64,000 bases of DNA from Euphorbia lathyris (lineage: Eukaryota; Streptophyta; Magnoliopsida; Malpighiales; Euphorbiaceae), in NCBI RefSeq assembly GCF_963576675.1, contig NC_088912.1, forward strand, positions 56,878,395-56,942,394. The letters run 5' to 3'. The translations under genes and the position numbers were made by a program. This document shows positions 21,636-31,406 of this stretch, piece by piece. The stretch's first letter is position 1. The number at the start of each line of letters is the position of its first letter. Below the pieces are notes generated by a model, which saw nothing but the letters and a program-made list of their open reading frames with translations, was not told the DNA's origin and searched no databases.

Positions 21636-23081
21636 TGATAAGTCCTAAGTTTACGTGTTTTCGCATGCATATTCACGTCTATATTAATGCATTTACCTTA
21701 GTTTAGAATAGGTTTTGGAAAGATTTCACTTATTTGTTCATGATTTGTACAGAGATAGGTTTGAAACAGATAAAAACTCAATATGAAGAAATATCAACAA
21801 GAAACGAGCGAATGACAGAAGAAAGAAGACAAAATTAGTGCAAAAACACATGTCACGTTCGTGACAGGTCACGAACGTGACATGCTCAAATTATCAGCAG
21901 TTGACAAAAATCATTTGTTCCGATCGTGACCCCTGTCGCGATCGTGACAGACAAAATTCACCAACTTTGCATGGTAAGCATAGTCACAAACGTCACACCC
22001 CTGTCTCGTTCGTGACCGACATTTTTACTGCAGAAAGACATGATTCTTCACCACAAAGGCATCTCCTTCCATCTGAATCATTATTCTTCTTCACCACTGG
22101 CCGTGACTTTCCATAATAACACTTGAAGAGTTATCATCTTGAAAGGGCACAATCCTTCATCCACTATAAGAAGGATGCTCCTCTCTCCATTCAATATACA
22201 ACACAATACTGAAGATAAAACAATACAGATTGATAATCTGCAGAAAGAGATATTCAGAGAAAAACCTGAAGTTATCAAGGTACAGTAATTTCTAAGGCTT
22301 TTATTCCGGCATTGAAGGAAGCAAGATCAAGAGATACACTTCCTTGAGATACAAGATACAATAGAAGAAGACGACCAGAGGCTTGACATCCTTACAGAGA
22401 CAGTAAAAGGATTCACAACCCCCATGCTCTCATCTGTTACAGTCTTTATTCTCTGTATTCTTTACTTTTGACATATGATCAACACTGTCAAATACTTGTT
22501 TATCAAAAACACAATTCAATCCAATGCAAATTATTTTATGTTCATCATTTCATTCTATTACTGCTTCTATGAATATTCTAGGAAAATCTATATAAGCAAG
22601 ACATAAGAATAGTTATCATTTTATGAAGTTAGAAGAGATTCAGTTCATAGAAGGATAATTGTATCACATCATCTATTTGTTTCGTTTTTAATTCTTAATT
22701 CCAATTCACTAAGATAGGTCGAGGAATTGGGGTTATTTATCTAAAGACAGCTAAGTTATTTAATCCTGGATCGAGAGATTGGATTAAATATTCTTATCTG
22801 ATACAACTGCAGTAAGATTGAAAAGTATTTACAGGTTTATATTTACTAAAAACCTTATTTGTATCCCGAGCTATGCACGGAAAGAAACCAAAGAAATCTA
22901 ACTTAAGTTTTATTATTATTTTTAAACAAAACTATTTCACAAACTTAATTATTTATTTTCTATAACAAAAAAAACGAATTTATAAATTAATCCGTTATAG
23001 TAGTCAATCAGTGTTCTTTGTGGGAACGATATCTTATTTTTACTACAAGGGAAACCATACACTTGCGGAATTTGCATAACA
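21636..23081 (+). repeat. Athila-type 3' LTR, rightward orientation
   Basis: The 1446-bp LTR runs from TGATAAGTCCTAAG to TTTGCATAACA and follows a purine tract, so it is a 3' LTR. It is the inverted counterpart of 15712-17106. By eye the two are perhaps 80-85 percent alike, too different to be a recent pair. Palindromic GTCACGTTCGTGAC-type motifs cluster at 21852-22017. Confidence 0.8.
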
Positions 23082-23499
23082 AGCTTGTTTGGAATTGTTT
23101 AATTGATTAGAGAAAATTAATGAACTTTTCTTGATTGTCCAATCAGTAAGAAGAGATAGGTTGTTAATGCTTTTTAATAACCATAGCTAATTTATTTGAA
23201 AGGTTTAAATTTATATTTTCTGTGATCGATGATCAATTGGTTCAATTCAAGACTCAAACCTAACCTCTAGCTGGAATCTTTCTCATACATATTTCTCATA
23301 TATTTAATTTTTTTCTCCTTTTTTTTCTATTTGTTGCATTCTACAAACCAACCCCCCCCCCTTTACTTTTAATTGTTAATTTTGAAAAGTTATAATTCTA
23401 CCAGTCTCTCTGGATTCGACCCAACTCCATATTTACTACAATTTTTGGATTCCAACAGTGGGTATTATATTTTTGGTGAATTCGACACTCATCAATCTT
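23082..23499. other. Noncoding remnant, possible Gypsy LTR end
   Basis: No gene seen. GGATTCGACCCAACTCC near 23412 resembles the GGATCGACCCGACTCC-type 3' end of some plant Gypsy LTRs, and AATTCGACACTCATC follows, so a decayed LTR end is plausible. A C-run lies at about 23352-23361. Confidence 0.35.
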
Positions 23500-24722
23500 C
23501 ATAGTTTCCATCTGGAAGAACTACTTTTTGTGCATTTGCTAATTGAGAAGTTGTGATAAAATTCTCAAGTTTTACACACATATGAGAGCTCGTACTAGAA
23601 TCAATTATCCAGTCATCTATACCCATACATTTTAGATTGGTATAGTCAGTGACATTACCTGCAAAGGCTAGATCAGTTGCTTTCTTGCTAGATATGAACT
23701 TCTGGAATTCTTTATGCAGAAAATTGTTGAAGAATTGAGATTGTTCTTGATCTGCATTTGTATCTTCATTGTTGTTGCACTCTTCTTGAACATTATGAGC
23801 ATAATGGTTGGATTTCTTAACTCATCTGTTCTTGGGTTTAAGCTAGTCCGGATAACCCTAATTTGAAACATGTATCTTTCAAATGGCCTGGCTTTTTGCA
23901 ACGAGTGCAAAACATCTCTTCTTTAGATCTTTCTCCTTCACTCTTTTCATTCCTGGAAAGAACAACATTAGCAATTTCCAATTTATCAGACTGTGTTCCA
24001 CCTCCAACAGCTACATTTTGCTTCTGTTTTTCCATCTTTTGAACCATTGAGTATGCTTTATTCATAGAGGGAATGGGATCTTTCATTAAGATCCGATTTC
24101 TTGTTTGCTCATAAGAATCATTAAGACCCATAAGAAATTGCATCAAATGGTCTTCTTCCATCAAGTCAGTCATCTTCTTGGTTGAAGCATTACAATTACA
24201 AGCAGGTACATGATTTAACTCAGCACGATCCTCCTTGACTCAGAGTTTCCAGATCTTTCCTAACTTGGTAGATCAATGGCCCATTTGGTTCACCATATAT
24301 CTGTTCTAATTCAATCTAGAGCTCTCTTACAGTCTTTGTATAGAAGAAAGATTTTGCCAAATCTTTAGAAATCGAAGCTAAAACCCAATACATAACCATT
24401 TATCACATCTTTGCCACTTCTTGAACAATGGAGAATTAATTGCAGGTTTAAGATCATCATGTAAAACAAAATCCAATGTATCCTTCGCAACTAAACCAAT
24501 TTTGATTGCCCTCAACCAAGAAAGATAATTGGTGGTAGTTAGGGGTGCACTTATAAGAGATACACCAGGATGATCTGAATTGTGGAGTTCGAATTGAGAA
24601 CTATCAACATTTCACATCTCCTCTGTTTCTTCTTAATTACAATATTTACTTGAATTGTTGTGATTATGCTATTCTTCTTCACTTTCTGATTCAAGGATCT
24701 GAAATTTGTTGTTTCGTCTTTG
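23500..24722 (-). pseudogene. Copia gag-protease fragment, split by the Tork element
   Basis: Minus-strand gag reads LISAPLTTTNYLSWLRAI near 24540-24490. A second block, MEEDHLMQFLMGLNDSYEQT, starts near 24164, and a CCHC knuckle FCTRCKKPGHLKDTC lies near 23880. Protease-like DDWIIDSSTSSHMC is near 23610, with the expected D-S-G altered to D-S-S. The N-terminus (MVNWKQN) lies across the Tork insertion at 29202-29182, proving that gag was interrupted. Integrase and later domains are missing. A gag of the LVSAPLTGxNYxxW kind is common in plant Copia elements. Frameshifts occur in several places. Confidence 0.78.
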
Positions 24723-24727
24723 ATTTT

Positions 24728-25052
24728 TGTCATAACGCCTTGAATCAGTATATCTTGTTTCCTATTCAGAGTAGTGTTATGTTTCGGATTTCTACTTGGA
24801 TTCGGAATCGTGGGGACATTGTGGGATCATGGGTTCCTAGTTGGATTAGAATCATGGGTTCCTAGTTGGATTAGGTTAGATTGGGTATTATAAATACCCC
24901 ATTATGTAAACCTAATCATGTAACCTGTTTTTCTGCCTCCTAATAAATACTATTGTCCTTCTGCCCGTGGACTAGCCAACACAATGTTGGTGAATCACGT
25001 AAATCTGTTTTTCGCTTGTTTATTATTTATCTTTCGTTAATTCCTCACAATA
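24728..25052 (+). repeat. 5' LTR of Tork-like Copia
   Basis: 325 bp beginning TGTCATAACGCC and ending TCACAATA (CA mutated to TA). TATAAATA at about 24890-24897 is the promoter. It holds two copies of a ~25-bp unit containing GGGTTCCTAGTTGGATTAG; the 3' LTR has four. Confidence 0.88.
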
Positions 25053-25055
25053 AAC

Positions 25056-25066
25056 TGGTATTGGAG
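25056..25066 (+). other. Primer-binding site (degenerate tRNA-Met type)
   Basis: TGGTATTGGAG follows the 5' LTR by three bases; the Copia consensus is TGGTATCAGAG. Confidence 0.65.
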
Positions 25067-25107
25067 ATTTTGGTTTCCGATCGGTGTTTTGTTTTCTGGA
25101 GAGAAAG

Positions 25108-25735
25108 ATGTCTGTTGTGAACGTGAAAATCGAAAAGTTTACTGGGAGAAATAGTTTCAGTCTATGGCAGATTAAAATGCGGGCTTTGTTAAAACAACAA
25201 GGTCTGTGGACGCCGTTGAGAAAGACAACAGGAGAGGTGAAGTTAGAGAGCTTATACATGACGAAATCTCTAACAAACAAACTTCTTCTGAAACAACGTC
25301 TGTTTGGCCTGCGAATGTAGGAAGGTACGCAACTCAGGGATCAGTTAGATCAATTGAACACATTATTATTACAATTACGTAATATTGATGTGAAAATTGA
25401 AGATGAGATGATGCTTTGATTTTGTTGGTGTCTTTACCGCTTTCATGTGAGAATTTTGTTCAATCATTTATTGTTGGTAAAGACTCTGTGACTTTGGAAG
25501 AAGTTAGGTCGTCTCTTCATATCAAGGAGTTGCGCCATAAGGCGAACAATACATGTACAGATAATCAGGCATCTGGACTGTTTGCTAGCGGCAGTAAGGG
25601 AAAGGGTAACGGTGAAAAGAAGAAGTCTAAGAAGCCGTTCTCAAAGGGTCCCAAGCCAGACGACACCTATAACTACTGTAAGGAGAAAGGAAATTGGAAA
25701 ACTGATTGTCCAAAGAAGAAGAAGAAATCAGAAAA
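25108..25735 (+). pseudogene. Tork-like gag (broken)
   Basis: From the ATG at 25108: MSVVNVKIEKFTGRNSFSLW, ending at a stop at 25318-25320. gag continues from 25416 in another frame (LLVSLPLSCENFVQSFIVGK, VTLEEVRSSLHIKELR). The nucleocapsid knuckle is degraded: TYNYCKEKGNWKTDC lacks the first Cys and has Asn for His, followed by a Lys-rich tail. Gag would have built the particle. Confidence 0.82.
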
Positions 25736-26165
25736 TCAACCAGGTTCTGCTGTTTTAGCAGATGGTGACACCAGCTCTGAAAACGATATTGCTCTAGTTG
25801 TTGATGGACACACTCATCACTCTGATATGTGGGTTCTTGATTCTGGAGCATCTTATCATATTGGTCCAAGGAGAGAGTGGTTTTCAACTTATAAGCAGGT
25901 AGATAGAGGTAGCATTTCAATGGCTAATAGTCATGTCTGCAAGACAGTTGGAATAGGCTCGATCAAGTTAAGGACACATGATGGCAAGTTCTACACGTTG
26001 AACGAAGTCAGACATGTTCCATTAATGACGAAGAATCTGATATCTCTGAGTCTGCTAGACAGCAGGGGTCTCAATTGTTTAGGAAAAGATGGAGTTCTGC
26101 ATGCTTGTAAAGGTTCTGATGTGATTCTGAAAGGTCTGAAACATGGTACTTTGTATTTCCTGTAA
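25736..26165 (+). pseudogene. Tork-like protease and start of integrase
   Basis: MWVLDSGASYHIGPRREWF holds an intact D-S-G-A protease triad, followed by LNEVRHVPLMTKNLISLSLL, typical of Copia protease C-terminal sequence. The frame runs on from gag (stop at 26163-26165), and the integrase zinc region follows. Confidence 0.82.
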
Positions 26166-26219
26166 GGTTCCACTGTTACAGGTTCAGCTAATGTTGCATC
26201 GTCAGAGATTGACCAGGAA

Positions 26220-27158
26220 GACATGACAAAGCTATGGCATATGAGACTTGGTCATATGGACGAAAGAGGGATGCAGATTCTATCAAAGGATGATCTTCTT
26301 CGTGGTCATAAAATCAAGAGTCTGGAGTTTTATGAACACTGTGTCTTTGGGAAACTACATCGCAGCAAGTTTCCCAAAGCTATTCATATGACAAAAGGCA
26401 CACTTGATTACATCCACTCTGATTGTTGGGGTCCATCTCAAGTTGAGTCTTTAGGAGGTCACAGATATTTTGTGTCTCTGATTGATGATTATTCAAGGAT
26501 GACTTGGGTCATCATGATGAAGCATAAAAGTGAAGCTTTCAAGAATTTCAAGCAGTGGAAAGCATTGGTGGAAAACCAAACAGGAATGAAGATAAAGAGG
26601 CTGCAAACTCATAATGGTCTGGAATTCTGCTCGTCTGAGTTTGTTTAGTTCTGTAAGGATGAAGGGATTGCTCGGTATCACACAGTCAGGAATACACCAT
26701 AATAGAATGGTGTAGCTGAACGAACGAACCAGACATTGCTGGAGAGGGCTAAGTGTATCCTCTCTAACACTGGGTTAGATAGAAGATTCTGGGCTAAAGC
26801 GGTGAACACAGCATGTTATCTGGTTAACCGCGGACCACACACCGGCATACAACTCAAGATGCCTACAGAAATGTGGTCAGGAAAGGTTGTTGATTACTCA
26901 AATTTGAAAGCTTTTGGGTGCACAGTTTACTATCATGTTAATGAGTGTAAGCTAGAGCCAAGAGCCAAGAAGGGAGTGTTCATAGGCTATGGAGATGGAG
27001 TTAAAGGCTTGAGGATCTGGTCTCCATCAGAGAAAAGGGTTATTCTGAGCAGAAATGTAGTCTTTGACGAAAAATCTGTACTTAGACCCATTGTGAAGCC
27101 TACAACTGCAACAGAAACTGATAGCATTGATAAACAGGTGGAGCTTCAGGTCATATAG
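26220..27158 (+). pseudogene. Tork-like integrase (catalytic residue lost)
   Basis: LWHMRLGHMDERGMQIL gives the two His of the HHCC finger, but the first Cys is Tyr (EFYEHCVFGK). The catalytic core has HSDCWGPSQ (first Asp kept), but the second is THNGLEF instead of T-D-N-G, so that Asp is His. A stop at 26646-26648 and another near 26701 break the frame before QNGVAERTNQTLLERAK, which keeps the Glu. The C-terminal part (MLERAKCILSNTGLDRRFWA to 27158) is open. Loss of a DDE residue means no integration activity. Confidence 0.85.
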
Positions 27159-27359
27159 AGTGAGAGTGGCTTGAAGGAACAAGAGTTAGAAGTAGAAATA
27201 GAGCTACCAGAATCTACACCATCAGTTTTTTAACCATCTGAAGCTACATATCGTAGCTTGGCTCAAGATCGACCAAGGAGAGTTGTAGTTGGGCCACCTA
27301 AGAGGTATGGTTGTGAGGACATGGTGGGATATGCACTATAGGTTGCTGAAGAGGTGGAC

Positions 27360-28210
27360 ACTCGTGAACCATCAACTTACAAAGAAGTTGTTTCATGCAC
27401 CGATTCTGAGAAATGGCTTGCTGCTATGGGAGATGAGATGGATCCCTTCTTAAGAATCAAATATGGGATTTATTCATACCACCTCCAGGGAGAAAGATTA
27501 TTACTTGCAAGTGGGTTCTCAAGATGAAGAAAGAGATATACATGACCCAACCAGATGGTTTCCAGATTCCTAGAAAGGAGAATTATGTTTGCAAGTTGAA
27601 GAAGTCCTTATATGGACTTAAGCAATCTCCCAGGCAGTGGTATAAAAGGTTTGACAGCTACATGATGCAGCTAAGCTACACCAGGAGCCCATATGATTGT
27701 TGTGTCTATTACAGTAAACTAGAAGATGAGTCTTTTATCTATCTGGTGTTGTATGTAGATGATATGTTGATAGCTGCAAGGAAGAAGCATGACATTCAGA
27801 AGTTGAAGGGTCTTCTTAGCGCAGAGTTCGAGATGAAGGATTTGGGTGCAGATCGGAAAATTCTGGGAATAGAGATTTACTAGGACAGAAGCAGAAGGAA
27901 GCTTTTTTTTTGTCACAGAAGGGCTATATTCATAAGATTTTGTCAAGATTTGGCTTGTCTACCGCAAAGCCCATAGATACTCCTAGTGCTGCAAGTGCAC
28001 GTCTGTCTATTGCTTTTGGACCTAAGTCTACTGAAGAGAAGGAGTACATGTCTCGAGTTCTCTATGCGAGTGTAGTAGGAAGCTTGATATATGCAATGAT
28101 CTGCACTAGACCTGATCTTGCACAGTCTGTTAGTGTTGTTAGCAAGTTTATGGGTGAACCTGGCAAGGAGCATTGGCAAGCTGTGAAGAAGATTTTTAGG
28201 TACATCTGAC
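27360..28210 (+). pseudogene. Tork-like reverse transcriptase (internally deleted)
   Basis: Sequence near 27408-27440 (EKWLAAMGDEMD) starts RT, but most of the fingers/palm is missing: at about 27520 the frame jumps to KKEIYMTQPDGFQIP. The rest reads CKLKKSLYGLKQSPRQWYKR and LVLYVDDMLIAARKK, so YVDD is intact. A stop near 27881-27883 precedes GYIHKILSRFGLSTAKPIDT and the connection (SRVLYASVVGSLIYAMICTR). Confidence 0.83.
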
Positions 28211-28702
28211 ATTGGTCTCATTTATGGAGGTGATACAGAGTGTTTGGTGATAGGTTTTTCAGACTTTGATTATGCTGGAGATGTTGACAGTAGAAGATCT
28301 ATGACTGGTTATGTTTTCACTCTTGGCGGTTCAGTTGTCAGTTGAAAAGCTACTTTGCAGCCTACAATGACTTTGTCTACTACGGAAGCAGAGTATATGG
28401 CACTAACTGAAGCTGCTTAGGAGGGGATTTGGCTTAAAGGACTGGTTAGTGATCTTGGTCTACATCATGATCAGGCTACAGTGTATTGTGACAGTTTGAG
28501 TGCAATCTGTTTAGCCAAGGATCAGGTTCATCATGAGAGGACAAAGCATATAGATGTGAGGTATCATTTTCTGAAAAGTGAGAAGAGGGTAAAGGTGAAG
28601 AAGGTTGGCACTGCCGATAATCCTGCTGATATGTTTACCAAGCCCATTCCACAAAGCAAGTTTCAACACTGTGTGGACTTGCTAAACATCAGAGATTACT
28701 AG
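28211..28702 (+). pseudogene. Tork-like RNase H
   Basis: DFDYAGDVDSRRSMTGYVFT, then a stop (28345 region), LSTTEAEYMALTEAA, a second stop, and an open stretch MYCDSLSAICLAKDQVHHER through HIDVRYHFL and ADMFTKPIPQ. This is the RNase H that degrades the RNA strand after reverse transcription. The C-terminal ~73 residues are open and the domain order is normal. Confidence 0.82.
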
Positions 28703-28794
28703 TTGCCTATGGGCAACTCTGAGACAGAGGGAGAAGTCTGTTCATCTGGCACTGTCATGAGTGCATCTGTTATGTTTTCAGGAGGATTCAAGTC

Positions 28795-28806
28795 AAGGTG
28801 GAGATT
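28795..28806 (+). other. Polypurine tract of Tork-like Copia
   Basis: AAGGTGGAGATT immediately before the 3' LTR TGTCG, the usual Copia second-strand primer site. Confidence 0.75.
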
Positions 28807-29181
28807 TGTCGTAATGCCTTGAATCAATATATCTTGTTTCATATTCAGAGTAATATTGTGTTTCAGATTTCTACTTGGATTCGGAATCGTGGGGATATTG
28901 TGGGATCATGGGTTCCTAGTTGGATTAGGATCATGGGTTCCTAGTAGGATTAGGATCATGAGTTCCTAGTTGGATTAGGATCATAGGTTCCAAGTAGGAT
29001 TAGGTTAGATTGGGTATTATAAATACCCCATTATGTAAACCTAATCATGTAATCTGTTTTTCTACCTCCTAATAAATACTATTCTCCTTCTGCCAATGGA
29101 CTAGCCAACACAACGTTGGTGAACCACGTCAATTTGTTTTTCGATTGTTTATTATTTATCTTTCGTTAATTCCGCACAACA
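28807..29181 (+). repeat. 3' LTR of Tork-like Copia
   Basis: 375 bp from TGTCGTAATGCC to CGCACAACA. It carries four tandem copies of the unit containing GTTCCTAGTTGGATTAGGAT, versus two in the 5' LTR, which accounts for the 50-bp difference. ATTTT follows as the target duplication. Confidence 0.88.
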
Positions 29182-29470
29182 ATTTTGTTTCCAATTAACC
29201 ATTGATCTCTTGCGGAAGCTCGGATATCATCTAGAAAAGATCAAAGTAAAGAGAATTGGAAGATGAAATATTATTGATCAAAGGAATTGAGAACTATAAG
29301 ATACAAGTTGTAACTTGATGATAAATGTGATTACAGAGAAGATCTATTTATAGTGTGAAGTGGATTAGCTAATAAGCTGTTAACTGCTAATCTGTTAACT
29401 AACTAAAAGTTAGTTGCTGATGTTGATTCAGTTATTAACAGATAATATATCTGTTAACTCTAACCGATGC
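29182..29470 (-). repeat. Gag start, primer-binding site and LTR of the interrupted Copia
   Basis: On the minus strand the gag ATG is at 29202 (MVNWKQN), a degenerate primer-binding site TGATATCCGAGC at 29229-29218 matches the tRNA-Met site at 10 of 12, and the LTR extends to about 29470. CTATAAATAG at 29353-29344 (minus strand) is its TATA box. This joins to the gag fragment at 23500-24722. The outer LTR end is not certain. Confidence 0.65.
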
Positions 29471-29757
29471 TATATTCGTTCGGTCCTTCTTTTGTATTCC
29501 ATTGATTTTTTTTCAATTAATTTGTATAATAGTTGGAAAATACAAATGTAATTTATATACCTTATTGAGTATTTTAAACAAATGAACAAGTCGTTTTGTG
29601 TGGTTGATTTTTTAATTTACATCTAAATATTATTTCTCAAACTAATAAAATTAAACCATAATTTTTTATTTTTTACATCTAGTATTTGCTACATAAAGCA
29701 ATACTTAAAGATATCTTTTTAATTTAAATTCTATTTAATAATCGAAAATACTCTAAT
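29471..29757. other. AT-rich noncoding stretch
   Basis: No gene, repeat or motif that I can support was seen here. Confidence 0.6.
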
Positions 29758-29869
29758 TAAAATATAGGGATAAGGTATTAAAATTATATCTATGGTTTTT
29801 GGGAAAATATCAATTTAGACCCCATGTAAAACTCTAAAAATAGTACCCATAGATGCTTGGGGATGAAGC

Positions 29870-30744
29870 AAGGAACCAATAATGATGGATATAAGTGAAA
29901 TAAAACCTAGAATCCCTCCACCGAGGATTGCTTTGAAAGGTATACTGGAGTTTCTTTATAATTCTTGTTCTAATTAAATTAATTTGTTATCCTTAGTTAA
30001 AGGTAAAGATTTAATATATTATGGATGTTAAATTTCATTTAAAAATGTTTACTTCAATGTTCGTTAGACGCTAAGCGTATTGAAAAGATAAAACTACAAA
30101 AAAGAGTTTTTGACTTAGAAGATGAAGTAAAAAGATTAGAAGAAAAACGTAGAGAGCAAGAAGAGACAATAGAAATTGTGGTGAAGCTCTTAGCCTAGTG
30201 GTTGAGAGCTTACCTATGCCTTGGGAGGTCATGGGTTCGAATCACATCCGGGTCTGGTGGGGATTTTTCTTTCTTCTTTAATGTAAGCGCATTGTGCGCA
30301 AATTTAAAAAAAAAAGACAATAGAAATTCAAAAACAAATAATCACTGAAAGTTACAGACATATTAATTACGACAACCCTTGCAAGAGTTAATTAAGAAAC
30401 ATAAAGTATTTGAATGGACGACAACTCATACTGATACTATAAGAAAAATAACAAAACTGTGGAATACATCGGAAAAATGCACCCCAGATATTTCAACGAA
30501 GAATGGATACGATATTTAGAAAATTAAATGAATTCTGTGTAGTTTATGTAGATGATATATTAATCTACAGTAATAATATAGCAGACATACAGCACCTGGA
30601 TGCATTTATAAAAACGGTAACTTTTTTGTAGTTTTATCTTTTCAATACGCTTAGCGTCTAAAGCACCTTGTGCTAATTCTAATTGTCTATCTTTTAATTC
30701 CATAATTTGTAATGCTCTTCTACAACTTATAATATGTTGATTAA
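29870..30744. pseudogene. Rearranged endogenous pararetrovirus-like fragments
   Basis: A plus-strand stretch (30067-30177, continuing after 30328) encodes a Lys/Glu-rich coiled coil (LEDEVKRLEEKRREQEE). A reverse-transcriptase palm with a YVDD motif lies at 30545-30556, after MDTIFRKLNEF. Right after it, on the minus strand (30796-30560), a frame repeats the segment DAKRIEKIKLQK seen at 30067-30102 on the plus strand, so pieces are joined in opposite orientations. Such fragmentary inverted arrangement is common for integrated Caulimoviridae; a Gypsy origin for the RT is possible. Stops and rearrangement make it non-functional. Confidence 0.5.
30178..30314 (+). mobile_element. tRNA-derived SINE with 14-bp target duplication
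   Basis: A 137-bp insert contains a box A-like TAGCCTAGTGG (30191-30201) and a box B GTTCGAATC (30235-30243), and ends in an A-run. It is flanked by perfect AGACAATAGAAATT copies at 30164-30177 and 30315-30328. Boxes, size, A-tail and long direct repeats define a Pol III SINE mobilised by a LINE. It lies inside pararetrovirus-like coding sequence, so it inserted later. Confidence 0.88.
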
Positions 30745-31006
30745 CGTTATAAAAAGGTACCAATTTAAGCTTCGATAACGGAACGTGACACGTCATTTAT
30801 ATTATTCTGTTAAGTTCTGTAAGCGTACATGGAGAGAGAAATAAGAACTTAACGGAGTAATATGAATGACATATCACGTTCCGTTATCGAAACCTAAATG
30901 AGTACTTTTTAAAACGTTAAGTCTATATTGATGCTATTTTTATCTGTGATGCTTAAATTGATACTTCCACAAAAACACTATTTTGATATCTTATCCATAA
31001 AATATA

Positions 31007-31330
31007 ATTTCAATAATTATAGTAAATTTTAACATGCTTGTAAATATTATTTCAATAGTAAATAAATTGTTTTTATTTGGTGCATAAAAGAATATATTTT
31101 GTTTGAAAAGGCATAAAAGACATATTTAATTTGAATATATTAGCAAGTAAAGAGTGAGAGGTTTAAGTGAATTATTCTGATATCTCGCCCCTCTCGTCCG
31201 CTACAGAAAGAGAGGATTGTTAACGTCATGGATCACTCCCACCCACTCATTAATTCCTTTAAGTTTTACCCCCCGACCATCCTCATCTTTCACATATTAA
31301 ATTTGTACGCTTCTCCCTCCCTCCTTCCTC
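31007..31330. promoter_or_regulatory. Upstream region of the YABBY gene
   Basis: AT-rich, with no gene. It lies between the Mutator-like element and the YABBY start and must hold at least part of the promoter. A pyrimidine-rich stretch (CTTCTCCCTCCCTCCTTCCTC) precedes the TATA box. I cannot assign specific factor sites. Confidence 0.45.
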
Positions 31331-31339
31331 TATATATAA
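31331..31339 (+). promoter_or_regulatory. Candidate TATA box of YABBY gene
   Basis: TATATATAA lies 76 bp before the YABBY ATG, so a start of transcription near 31365 and a short leader are plausible. An upstream start with a longer leader cannot be excluded. Confidence 0.5.
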
Positions 31340-31406
31340 AAAAAAAAGAAGAAGAATTGTTGATCTTCTCCTTCTCAATTCCTCTGATTTTAAAAAGTAT
31401 TAGATC

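Larger units (their letters stand above)
24728..29181 (+). mobile_element. Complete but inactive Copia element (Tork/Tnt1-like)
   Basis: LTRs at 24728-25052 and 28807-29181 flank gag, protease, integrase, reverse transcriptase and RNase H in Copia order. The target duplication ATTTT (24723-24727 and 29182-29186) is perfect and joins a minus-strand Copia gag. LTRs differ at roughly 20 or more sites plus a 50-bp repeat-number difference, so the insertion is not recent. All ORFs are broken. The gag motif KFTGRNSFSLWQIKMRALL suggests the Tork lineage. Confidence 0.9.
29767..30997. mobile_element. Mutator-like hairpin element with inserted pararetroviral sequence
   Basis: Left end GGGATAAGGTATTAAAA and right end (inverted) TGGATAAGATATCAAAA. 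Perfect 9-bp flanks TAAAATATA occur at 29758-29766 and 30998-31006. The right arm (about 30845-30997) and the left arm are inverted repeats: outer left arm 29767 to about 29865, inner left arm about 30745-30819. The element would fold into a long hairpin with a short loop near 30820-30845. About 880 bp of foreign sequence separates the two halves of the left arm. Confidence 0.7.

Noticed and set aside
30185..30245. A possible tRNA gene (box A and box B present).
   Set aside because: No cloverleaf or acceptor stem follows, and the unit has an A-tail and 14-bp direct repeats, so it is a SINE.
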